Shown here piece after piece: positions 1 through 5,222 of a DNA stretch of 7,129 nt. Numbering within the stretch: position 1 is the first letter of the stretch; every line of letters begins with the position of its first letter. The DNA is from Bacillota bacterium (GTDB lineage Bacteria; Bacillota; Clostridia; Oscillospirales; QAMX01), in assembly GCA_029778935.1 (NCBI GenBank), contig JAKPBM010000240.1, positions 1-7,129 of the forward strand, in the 5' to 3' direction. The position numbers were made by a program, and so were the translations under genes. Under the pieces are notes generated by a model. That model did no database searches. It was not told where the DNA came from and saw only the letters and a list, made by a program, of their open reading frames with translations.

Positions 1-1191
1 TACGGCGTGGCGGCCCACTGGAAGTACAAGGAAGGGCTGGCCGGCGGCGACGCCGGTTACGACACCAAGCTGGAATGGATCCGCAAAATGCTGGAAAACC
101 AGCAGGACGCCGACGCGGAAGACTTCCTTTCCAACTTCAAAATCGATATGTTCGCCGACGAGGTGTACGTGTTTACGCCCAAAGGCGACGTAATCAACCT
201 GCCCGCGGGGGCCACGCCCATCGACTTTGCCTACGCCATCCACTCGGAAGTGGGCAACCGCATGGTGGGCGCGAAAGTCAACGGCCGCATCATCCCCATC
301 GACGCGGAGCTGCAAAACGGCGACATCGTGGAAGTGCTCACGTCGAAAACTTCCCACGGGCCCAGCCGCGACTGGCTGAAGCTGGCCAAGACCAGCGAAG
401 CAAGGTCGAAAATCAAGCAGTGGTTTAAAAAGGAAAAACGGGAAGAGAATATACAGCAGGGCCGGGAAGCTTTGGAGAAAGAACTGCGCCGCAACGGCAT
501 CGACACGGCGGTGCTGGAAAAAGAGGACATCGTCGGCCCCGTCATGCGGAAGCTCTCCTTCCACACGCTGGAGGAGATGCTGGCCGGCATCGGCTACGGC
601 GGCGTGGCCGTGGCCAGGGTGGTCAACCGCATCAAGGAAGAGTGCGCCCGGCGCACAAGGGAGATGGGCGGCGCCGACGAAACGCTGCTTTTGAACGTCA
701 AACCGGCGAAAAAGTCCCAAAGCGGCGTCATCGTCGAGGGCATGGACTCGGTGCTCGTCAAGTTCGCCCGCTGCTGCACGCCCGTACCCGGCGACAGCAT
801 TACGGGCTTTGTGACCAGGGGTTACGGCGTCTCCGTCCACTGCATCGACTGCGCCAACGTCCGGGCGCTGGAAAAAGGGCAGGACACGAGCAACCGGTTT
901 GTGCCCGTTTCCTGGGCGGACGAGGTCGAAACCACCTACGAAGCCGTCATCCAGGTGCTGGCCAGGGACCGGGTGGCGCTCATTGCCGACCTGACCGTCC
1001 AGCTGGCGGGAATGCACATCCCGCTCCACGGCCTGCAGACCAAGGACTTGGGCCGCGGCGAAGTCATGGTGCAGCTCACCATCAGCGTCACGGGCAAAAG
1101 CCATCTGGATTCGGTCTGCATGCGCCTAAGAAAAATCAGCGGCATTCACAGTATCGAGCGGGCGGGCACGTCCAGCCTGCCGCGGCTCTAG
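1..1191 (+). CDS. relA: RelA/SpoT-family (p)ppGpp synthetase/hydrolase, C-terminal part (5' end outside window)
   Basis: C-terminal regulatory half of a long RSH stringent-response enzyme, which makes and/or degrades (p)ppGpp in the cytoplasm in response to amino-acid starvation sensed on the ribosome. The frame is open from base 1, and the first codons (YGVAAHWKYKEG) are the typical end of the synthetase domain, so the true start is upstream. In order: a TGS domain at about nt 145-336 (VYVFTPKGD, then DFAYAIH); a helical linker with a charged stretch near nt 420-510; the conserved-cysteine/RIS domain at about nt 745-865, with the Cys-Cys pair at nt 772-777 and HCIDC at nt 838-852; and a C-terminal ACT domain at about nt 928-1164. 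About 396 codons are visible of the roughly 730 usual for the family. The catalytic domains cannot be seen, so hydrolase versus synthetase activity cannot be judged. It is probably bifunctional, as usual for the single long RSH of Bacillota. dtd follows after 16 bases. Confidence 0.95.
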   Translation, partial: YGVAAHWKYKEGLAGGDAGYDTKLEWIRKMLENQQDADAEDFLSNFKIDMFADEVYVFTPKGDVINLPAGATPIDFAYAIHSEVGNRMVGAKVNGRIIPIDAELQNGDIVEVLTSKTSHGPSRDWLKLAKTSEARSKIKQWFKKEKREENIQQGREALEKELRRNGIDTAVLEKEDIVGPVMRKLSFHTLEEMLAGIGYGGVAVARVVNRIKEECARRTREMGGADETLLLNVKPAKKSQSGVIVEGMDSVLVKFARCCTPVPGDSITGFVTRGYGVSVHCIDCANVRALEKGQDTSNRFVPVSWADEVETTYEAVIQVLARDRVALIADLTVQLAGMHIPLHGLQTKDLGRGEVMVQLTISVTGKSHLDSVCMRLRKISGIHSIERAGTSSLPRL

Positions 1192-1207
1192 GAGGATTTT
1201 ACAGGCG

Positions 1208-1654
1208 ATGACCGTTTGTGTACAGCGGGTCCTGTCCGCTTCCGTCGCCGTGGACGGCGAAGTCCGCGCGTCCATTGATAGGGGTTTACTCATCCTGCTC
1301 GGCGTAGAGCAGGGGGACACGGAGGAAAACGCCAAATTCTTGGCGCGAAAGTGTACGGGGCTTCGGATTTTTGAAGACGAAAACGGGAAAATGAACCGCT
1401 CGCTTTCGGAAGTGGGCGGAAAACTGCTGGTGGTATCCAACTTCACCCTCTGCGGCGACTGGGCGAAGGGCCGAAGGCCCTCGTTTACCCGGGCGGAAGC
1501 GCCGGAGCGGGCGAAGGAACTGTGCGACGTGTTCGTTGAGGCCTGCCGGGAAGAAGGGTTTGCAGTGGAAACGGGCGTGTTCGGGGCGGACATGAAGGTG
1601 TCTTTGGTCAACGACGGCCCGGTGACGCTGCTCATGGACACCAATCAGCTATAA
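1208..1654 (+). CDS. dtd: D-aminoacyl-tRNA deacylase (Dtd)
   Basis: Cytoplasmic proofreading enzyme that hydrolyses D-amino acids (and glycine mischarged on tRNA-Ala) from tRNA. At 148 aa it has the usual family length, and the N-terminus TVCVQRVLSASVAVDGE matches the conserved QRV...V.V.G start. The two signature motifs are at the positions known for E. coli Dtd: residues 77-80 read SNFT where SQxT is usual, followed by LCGDWAKGRRPSF; residues 135-140 read NDGPVT and carry the Gly137-cisPro138 pair that enforces chirality. The ATG at 1208 is supported by AGGAGG at 1190-1195, which overlaps the upstream stop codon; the spacer of 12 bases is rather long. Close packing behind the RSH gene suggests co-transcription and perhaps translational coupling. 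The only oddity is Asn78 in place of the usual Gln. Confidence 0.95.
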   Translation: MTVCVQRVLSASVAVDGEVRASIDRGLLILLGVEQGDTEENAKFLARKCTGLRIFEDENGKMNRSLSEVGGKLLVVSNFTLCGDWAKGRRPSFTRAEAPERAKELCDVFVEACREEGFAVETGVFGADMKVSLVNDGPVTLLMDTNQL

Positions 1655-1679
1655 AAACGGAACGGGAAGGGGTGCGCCT

Positions 1680-2324
1680 ATGGAAGTGAAAACGATCGTC
1701 GTCGGCCGGGGGAGGACCAACGCCTACGTGGTCTACGACCCGGGCTCAAAAGAGGCCTCCGTCATCGACCCGGGGGCGGACGCGCAGGCCATCATCCGGT
1801 TTATCGAGGAGAACAGTCTGCAGGTGAAGAACATCTTCCTTACCCACGGCCATTACGACCATATCATGGCCGTCCAGCAGGTGAAAGAGCACACAAAGGC
1901 CCGGGTCGTCATCCACATGTACGACGCCGAGTGCCTGGAAAACGCCCACAAGGCCCTCTACCTCTCCATCCATGCGGAACCCTTCCGCAGCTGCAAGGCG
2001 GACATCACCCTTTCCGGCGGAGAGCGCACCATCTTCGGCGGCAAGGAGGCCCGTTTCCTCCACACGCCGGGGCACACGCCGGGCTCCATGTGCATTTTTA
2101 TCGAAAACATGATGTTCTCCGGCGACACGCTGTTTGCCGGGGACACGGGCCGCGTCGACCTTCCCGGCGGCGACCCGTACGCCATGCGCAGATCCCTACG
2201 GGAGATATACTACATGAGCGGGGATTATATCGTGTTCCCCGGCCACGGGGAGCCTACCACGTTGGGGATTGAGCGGGAAATGAACACCGAGCTGCGCCAG
2301 GCAGCCGGCATAAGGGATGAATAA
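1680..2324 (+). CDS. Metallo-beta-lactamase-fold hydrolase, glyoxalase II-like (YcbL type)
   Basis: Small (214 aa) cytoplasmic MBL-fold metallohydrolase of the hydroxyacylglutathione hydrolase-like group. The binuclear metal site looks complete: THGHYDH at residues 55-61 gives His56, His58, Asp60 and His61; HTPGHTPGS gives His132; FSGDTLF gives the bridging Asp149; FPGHGEPT gives His189. The protein lacks the extra C-terminal substrate domain of true GloB (about 250 aa), so the substrate is not predictable; a thioester or other small acyl compound is only a family-level guess. The ATG at 1680 is preceded by a moderate Shine-Dalgarno (AAGGGG, 1667-1672, 7-base spacer). It lies 25 bases after dtd and 8 bases before hemZ. 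The dtd-MBL-hemZ order is a known conserved arrangement in anaerobic Bacillota, but it has not to my knowledge revealed the role of this hydrolase. Confidence 0.9.
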   Translation: MEVKTIVVGRGRTNAYVVYDPGSKEASVIDPGADAQAIIRFIEENSLQVKNIFLTHGHYDHIMAVQQVKEHTKARVVIHMYDAECLENAHKALYLSIHAEPFRSCKADITLSGGERTIFGGKEARFLHTPGHTPGSMCIFIENMMFSGDTLFAGDTGRVDLPGGDPYAMRRSLREIYYMSGDYIVFPGHGEPTTLGIEREMNTELRQAAGIRDE

Positions 2325-2332
2325 AGCGATTC

Positions 2333-3835
2333 ATGCGGATTTTTCTGACAAACCACAGCTTTCTCTTTGACATAGAGCAGACGGCGCTCATGCTGCTGCC
2401 CAGCGCCGAGCCGCGGGCCGAAATCGGCCCGGTGGACGAAGCGGTGCCGGCTTCGGGCGAAGACTACGGCGCGTCGTCCATCGAAGTGACACCTCAGTGC
2501 GTTGCGGCGTCGTTTTTCCTGCGCCTGGGCGGAAAATGCGCGGAAAAAGTCTGCCGATACGAATTCTCCGGTGAAAACGAGGAAAAGCGGCAATCCGAAA
2601 TCCGCCATCTGGCGCGGCGTGCCGCTTTTTTAGCCATTACGGAGCTGACCGGCGAAAACCCCGCCTGGGGCGTGCTGTCCGGCGTGCGTCCGGCCAAGCT
2701 GGCCCGTGCGCTGCTGGAGGAAATGCCCGCAGAAGAGGCGGAAAAAGCGCTGACCGGCCGCTTTTTTGTAAAGCCTGAAAAGGCAAAACTGGCCGTTGAT
2801 TTGGCGAAAATCGCCATGGAGGCAGAGTATGACACCGGCCCCAAAGACGCGGCGGTGTACGTGGGCGTGCCGTTTTGCCCGACCCGCTGCGCCTACTGCT
2901 CTTTCATCGGGCCGATGGCGGCGGGGCCGAACAGTGTGAAGCTTTCGGCGTACCTTACCGATTTGCGCCGGGAAATCGCCGCCACCGGCGAAGCCCTTGC
3001 CGCCGGCGGGGCGAACGTGCGCGCTTTGTACGTCGGAGGCGGCACGCCGACGGTGTTCTCCGCCGAGCAGCTGGCTTTGCTGCTGGAAGCGGTGAAAACG
3101 AACATGCCTCTTGCGCCCGCCTGTGAAATCACCGTCGAAGCCGGCCGGCCGGACACAATTACGGCGGAGAAGGTTTCCGCGCTGGTACAATACGGCGTCA
3201 ACCGCGTAAGCGTCAATCCCCAGAGCTTTTCCGACGAAGTCTTACAAGCCGCCGGAAGAAGGCACACGGCGGAGGAAGCCATAGAAGCCTTTGCGCTGGT
3301 GCGCAAGGTAGGGCCGAACCTCGCTGTTAACATGGACTTTATCGCCGGTTTGCCCAAGGATACGCCGGAGGGCTTTGTAAAAAGCATCGAAACGGCCGTT
3401 TCCCTACGGCCGGAAAACATCACCGTCCACACCCTGGCCATCAAAAAAGGCGCCCAGCTGGCCGAATCCCGCCAGCAGGAGGCAAGGGAAACCCTTTCGG
3501 CCATGCTTTCCGCCGGCCAGGCCATATTACAGCGGGAAGGGTACCGGCCCTACTACCTCTACCGGCAGAAGTACATGGGCGGCAGCTTTGAAAACGTCGG
3601 ATACGAGCGGGGCGGCACCCCCTGCCTCTATAACATTTACATGATGGAGGAAGTGCTGCCCGTGGTAGCCTGCGGCGCGGGGGCGGCGACGAAGCTGGTT
3701 TCCAAATCCCGCCGGTTTGAACGCATAATTCACCCCAAGTATGCCGAAGATTATAGTCAGAAATTAGAAGAAATCCTTGCAAAAAAGGCAGACCTGACCG
3801 CCTTTTTCCAAAGCAGACCTTGTAATGCCCCGTAA
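2333..3835 (+). CDS. hemZ: HemZ-type radical SAM protein (putative oxygen-independent coproporphyrinogen III dehydrogenase)
   Basis: A 500-aa radical S-adenosylmethionine protein of the HemN/HemW/HemZ group, annotated as converting coproporphyrinogen III to protoporphyrinogen IX without oxygen. Residues 1-170 form the N-terminal extension typical of HemZ, with the family motif WGVLSGVRPAK near 112-122. The radical SAM core begins with FCPTRCAYC: Cys182, Cys186 and Cys189 are the 4Fe-4S ligands. GGGTPT at 235-240 is the SAM-binding glycine motif. VEAGRPDTI (268-276), GVNRVSVNPQS (288-298) and DFIAGLP (335-341) follow. The C-terminal YYLYRQK...ENVGY block (407-424) is characteristic of HemZ. 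A fourth cysteine two residues after the third, present in HemN, is absent (Phe191), as in HemW, so the catalytic assignment is uncertain. The ATG at 2333 fits the family length, but its Shine-Dalgarno is poor (AAGGGA about 16 bases upstream); coupling to the preceding gene, 8 bases away, may compensate. The 3' end contains a terminator-like hairpin and the promoter of the next gene. Confidence 0.9.
   Translation: MRIFLTNHSFLFDIEQTALMLLPSAEPRAEIGPVDEAVPASGEDYGASSIEVTPQCVAASFFLRLGGKCAEKVCRYEFSGENEEKRQSEIRHLARRAAFLAITELTGENPAWGVLSGVRPAKLARALLEEMPAEEAEKALTGRFFVKPEKAKLAVDLAKIAMEAEYDTGPKDAAVYVGVPFCPTRCAYCSFIGPMAAGPNSVKLSAYLTDLRREIAATGEALAAGGANVRALYVGGGTPTVFSAEQLALLLEAVKTNMPLAPACEITVEAGRPDTITAEKVSALVQYGVNRVSVNPQSFSDEVLQAAGRRHTAEEAIEAFALVRKVGPNLAVNMDFIAGLPKDTPEGFVKSIETAVSLRPENITVHTLAIKKGAQLAESRQQEARETLSAMLSAGQAILQREGYRPYYLYRQKYMGGSFENVGYERGGTPCLYNIYMMEEVLPVVACGAGAATKLVSKSRRFERIIHPKYAEDYSQKLEEILAKKADLTAFFQSRPCNAP
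3782..3807 (+). terminator. Terminator-like hairpin inside the 3' end of hemZ
   Basis: AAAAAGGC (3782-3789) and GCCTTTTT (3800-3807) are perfect 8-base inverted repeats around a 10-base loop, and the 3' arm ends in a T5 run. This has the look of a weak, possibly bidirectional, intrinsic terminator, but only three G-C pairs support the stem. It ends 26 bases before the first base of the hemZ stop codon, so termination here would give a message without a stop codon. Translating ribosomes would normally mask it. It may insulate the next promoter, or it may simply reflect the Lys-Lys and Phe-Phe codons. Confidence 0.3.
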
Positions 3836-3849
3836 AAGGGTGCTATAAT
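3820..3849 (+). promoter_or_regulatory. Sigma-A-type promoter with extended -10 for the zinc-ribbon gene
   Basis: TATAAT at 3844-3849 matches the -10 consensus exactly and is preceded by TGC, giving an extended -10 (TGnTATAAT, 3841-3849). A -35 candidate TTGTAA (4 of 6) is at 3820-3825 with an 18-base spacer. The -35 lies within the hemZ coding region and the -10 just after its stop. Transcription would start near 3856, leaving a leader of about 50 bases before the ATG at 3905. No operator was recognised. Confidence 0.65.
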
Positions 3850-3888
3850 GGAAAATAACGGAAAGCAAACCCGTAACCAGCGAGTGGG

Positions 3889-3894
3889 AAGGAG
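3889..3894 (+). promoter_or_regulatory. Shine-Dalgarno deciding the start of the zinc-ribbon gene
   Basis: AAGGAG (within GGAAGGAGTG) precedes the ATG at 3905 with a 10-base spacer. The earlier in-frame ATG at 3848 overlaps the -10 box, lies upstream of the expected transcription start and has no such site. The start at 3905 is therefore preferred. Confidence 0.75.
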
Positions 3895-3904
3895 TGATTG
3901 CCGG

Positions 3905-4375
3905 ATGAAAACGGACGACATTCTTGCGAAAGTAAAAGCAACGGCGACACAGGCCGGGCAGGCGGCCGTCAAAGCGGCCGACAAGGCGGCCAAAACGGCG
4001 GAACGCCTCGTGGAGACGACCAAGCTGCAGTACCAGATTTACGAACTGAAAGGCGAAATCGACGGCCTGTACAAGGAAGTCGGCAAATTAATGCACGCCG
4101 CTCACCGGAACAAGCCGGTGGAGGACAGCAAGCTCGACGAGATGCTTTCGGAAATTGACCGAAAGCTGGAAGCCTTAGACGAGCTGCAGGAGAGAAAGGC
4201 CCGCTCGAAAAACCGCAAGTATTGCCGGGCCTGTGGCAACTCCTCCGAGCCGGAGGCGGTCTACTGCGGCCACTGCGGCGCGCCCTTTGAGGCGGAAGAA
4301 AAAACGGAAGTAAACACAGACCCAACGGAAGCCGAAACGGAGCCGAAAACCGAAGGCACCCAGGCGAGCGAATAG
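3905..4375 (+). CDS. Coiled-coil zinc-ribbon protein of unknown function
   Basis: A 156-aa hydrophilic protein with no signal peptide or membrane segment, so probably cytoplasmic. Residues 1-40 are an Ala/Lys-rich amphipathic helix (AAVKAADKAAKTAERLVE). Residues 41-100 look like a continuing coiled coil (YQIYELKGEIDGLYKEVGKL, then a second helix LDEMLSEIDRKLEALDELQ). Residues 107-124 form a zinc ribbon with two CxxC knuckles, Cys107/Cys110 and Cys121/Cys124. Residues 129-156 are an acidic Glu/Thr-rich tail that is probably disordered. This architecture is common in Bacillota as 'zinc-ribbon domain-containing protein', with the helical part ending in a recognisable DLYxEIGKL-like motif. No biochemical role is known to me, and none is inferred beyond metal-stabilised protein-protein contact. 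It has its own promoter and terminator, so it is likely monocistronic. The open frame extends upstream to an ATG at 3848, which is rejected because it overlaps the promoter. Confidence 0.85.
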   Translation: MKTDDILAKVKATATQAGQAAVKAADKAAKTAERLVETTKLQYQIYELKGEIDGLYKEVGKLMHAAHRNKPVEDSKLDEMLSEIDRKLEALDELQERKARSKNRKYCRACGNSSEPEAVYCGHCGAPFEAEEKTEVNTDPTEAETEPKTEGTQASE

Positions 4376-4383
4376 TATAGCGG

Positions 4384-4431
4384 CAAGGCGGCAAAGGCGG
4401 GCATGGCGTTCCGCAAAGCCGCCTTGTTTTT
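4384..4431 (+). terminator. Rho-independent terminator after the zinc-ribbon gene
   Basis: CAAGGCGGC (4384-4392) pairs perfectly with GCCGCCTTG (4418-4426), followed by TTTTT at 4427-4431. A second short stem, GCGG (4397-4400) with CCGC (4411-4414), stacks inside across an A-rich internal loop. It begins 9 bases after the stop codon of the zinc-ribbon gene, where a terminator is expected. Confidence 0.8.
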
Positions 4432-4883
4432 CCGTGGAATAGGCGCGGGACGGGGCGAAACGGCCTTCCGGCGTATGCAGGCTGGGGCCGGCGGCGTGTA
4501 AAACAGAACGCCCCGGGCTTGATTTTGGTTTCCCGTCCACAGCGGTTCCTGGAGTTTTGCCCGCAAGACCGTTGGGCCGGGAATAAAATCCGCAGACAAG
4601 CGCGCGGTAGTTAGGCGCGGGGCAGGGAAACGGCGCGTGCGGATGCGGCAACGGCGGACAAGCCGAAAGCGAGAGCGCAGAGAAGCGCCGTAAGCATAGA
4701 AATACCGGACGCAGGGACGCGGCGGTCACTGAAAAGCGCCGGACAGGGAAACGCCGTGCGCAAAGAAGCGGCGTCATTATGGAAAAAGCCTGCCGTGAAG
4801 AAGCGAAGGTCAAAAAGAAAAAGACCTCGTTGTAAACACATGCATCCGGCAGACGCAGGAAGCAGACTAAGGATTCCGCGCCA

Positions 4884-4914
4884 TTGCGAGTGCCTTCAAC
4901 CGGGTAAATATATT
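4884..4914 (+). promoter_or_regulatory. Weak promoter candidate upstream of the phosphorylase gene
   Basis: TATATT (4909-4914, 5 of 6 matches to the -10 consensus) follows TTGCGA (4884-4889, 4 of 6 to the -35) with a long 19-base spacer. The -10 sits in a perfect 10-base palindrome, AAATATATTT (4906-4915), enclosed by GGTAA (4903-4907) and TTACC (4918-4922). If used, it would give a leader of about 300 bases before the ATG at 5223. The spacing and -35 are poor; I found no better promoter nearer the gene. Confidence 0.25.
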
Positions 4915-4931
4915 TGCTTACCATGGAGGAA

Positions 4932-4948
4932 GCCGTGTTTTTCACGGC
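4932..4948 (+). other. Short hairpin
   Basis: GCCGTG (4932-4937) pairs with CACGGC (4943-4948) across a TTTTT loop. The T run is in the loop rather than after the stem, so this is not a terminator. It may be the first element of a structured leader, or chance. Confidence 0.35.
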
Positions 4949-5032
4949 GGGAAACCATCTTGCGCGACGGAAAACCGGTGTGATTGCTGCAGATATTGGA
5001 TTTCGGGCGTGAGATACGATTTCCGGTTATTG

Positions 5033-5100
5033 CGGGGTAAGATTCTTCGTCAAGCCGTTCCGGTTCTTTGACGCCCCGTTTCCCCCTGTTGGGTAACAGG
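5033..5100 (+). other. Composite stem with one-sided bulge plus adjacent hairpin (possible leader RNA)
   Basis: CGGGG (5033-5037) pairs with CCCCG (5074-5078). Inside it, after a one-sided 10-base bulge, CGTCAA (5048-5053) pairs with TTGACG (5068-5073), and CCG (5055-5057) with CGG (5061-5063) closes the tip. Directly downstream, CCTGTT (5085-5090) pairs with AACAGG (5095-5100) over a GGGT loop. The pairing is read directly from sequence; that it forms in an RNA with a function is inference. It does not match the riboswitch consensus sequences I know. Confidence 0.35.
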
Positions 5101-5161
5101 CTTACAGGCGCCCTGCCCCCAATCTGATACACAATCCAATGGAACATACCCCGACACACGT

Positions 5162-5188
5162 GCCTGCCCGCTCAAACGCCGGGCGGGC
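5162..5188 (+). other. Strong GC hairpin just upstream of the phosphorylase ribosome-binding site
   Basis: GCCTGCCCG (5162-5170) pairs with CGGGCGGGC (5180-5188), eight Watson-Crick pairs and one G-U, with a 9-base loop. It is followed by the palindrome GTTGCAAC (5189-5196) and ends 20 bases before the AGGAGG at 5209-5214. No T run follows, so it is unlikely to be an ordinary terminator. It could stabilise the message 5' end or influence translation initiation. Confidence 0.45.
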
Positions 5189-5222
5189 GTTGCAACTTCG
5201 GCAAGTCTAGGAGGAAAGACAC

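Larger units (their letters stand above)
4432..5222 (+). other. Long intergenic region without a convincing gene
   Basis: About 790 bases lie between the terminator and the purine nucleoside phosphorylase gene. The left part (about 4432-4840) is rich in G and A on the + strand: the line 4621-4680 is about 72% purine and 70% G+C. The right part (about 4860-5160) is visibly lower in G+C (47% in 4861-4920 and in 4981-5040), below the neighbouring genes. Open frames exist on both strands, but none has a good ribosome-binding site, a recognisable protein sequence or matching codon use. No tRNA, tmRNA, RNase P or SRP core sequence was recognised. Several hairpins in the right part, listed separately, may belong to a leader RNA of the next gene. 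A decayed gene is another possibility. Confidence 0.6.

Noticed and set aside
642..1211. 189-codon + strand frame overlapping the RSH gene
   Set aside because: It is an Arg/His/Gly-rich shadow of the RSH C-terminal region, whose own frame has clear RIS and ACT domains.
3848..3904. Upstream in-frame ATG extending the zinc-ribbon protein by 19 residues
   Set aside because: The ATG overlaps the TATAAT box and lies before the expected transcription start, whereas AAGGAG precedes the ATG at 3905.
4807..4827. AGGTC/GACCT inverted repeat around an A-rich loop
   Set aside because: Only a 5-base stem with an 11-base loop and no T run after it on either strand; treated as chance.
4779..4835. 18-codon + strand ORF (MEKACREEA...)
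   Set aside because: Too short, with no ribosome-binding site; the A/G-rich composition explains the Lys/Glu content.
4175..4945. 256-codon open frame on the - strand
   Set aside because: It runs antisense through the zinc-ribbon gene and its terminator, is full of Arg/Pro/Cys/Phe without domain character, and lacks a good ribosome-binding site. Long antisense frames are expected in GC-rich DNA.
4756..4983. 75-codon + strand frame of very basic composition
   Set aside because: It starts at GTG with no ribosome-binding site, and the Lys/Arg richness simply reflects the purine-rich tract.
5048..5099. TTGACG (5068-5073) as a -35 box for the phosphorylase
   Set aside because: No acceptable -10 hexamer lies 16-19 bases downstream, and the hexamer is the arm of a hairpin.
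4896..5159. 87-codon open frame on the - strand in the gap
   Set aside because: It begins at GTG (or an internal ATG near 5147) without a good Shine-Dalgarno, has no recognisable motif, and its codon use differs from the neighbouring genes. It cannot be excluded without homologues.
4432..5222. Guanine/purine riboswitch, T-box, cobalamin, TPP or other known leader before the phosphorylase
   Set aside because: None of the conserved core sequences of these families could be found by eye; an Infernal search would be needed to settle it.
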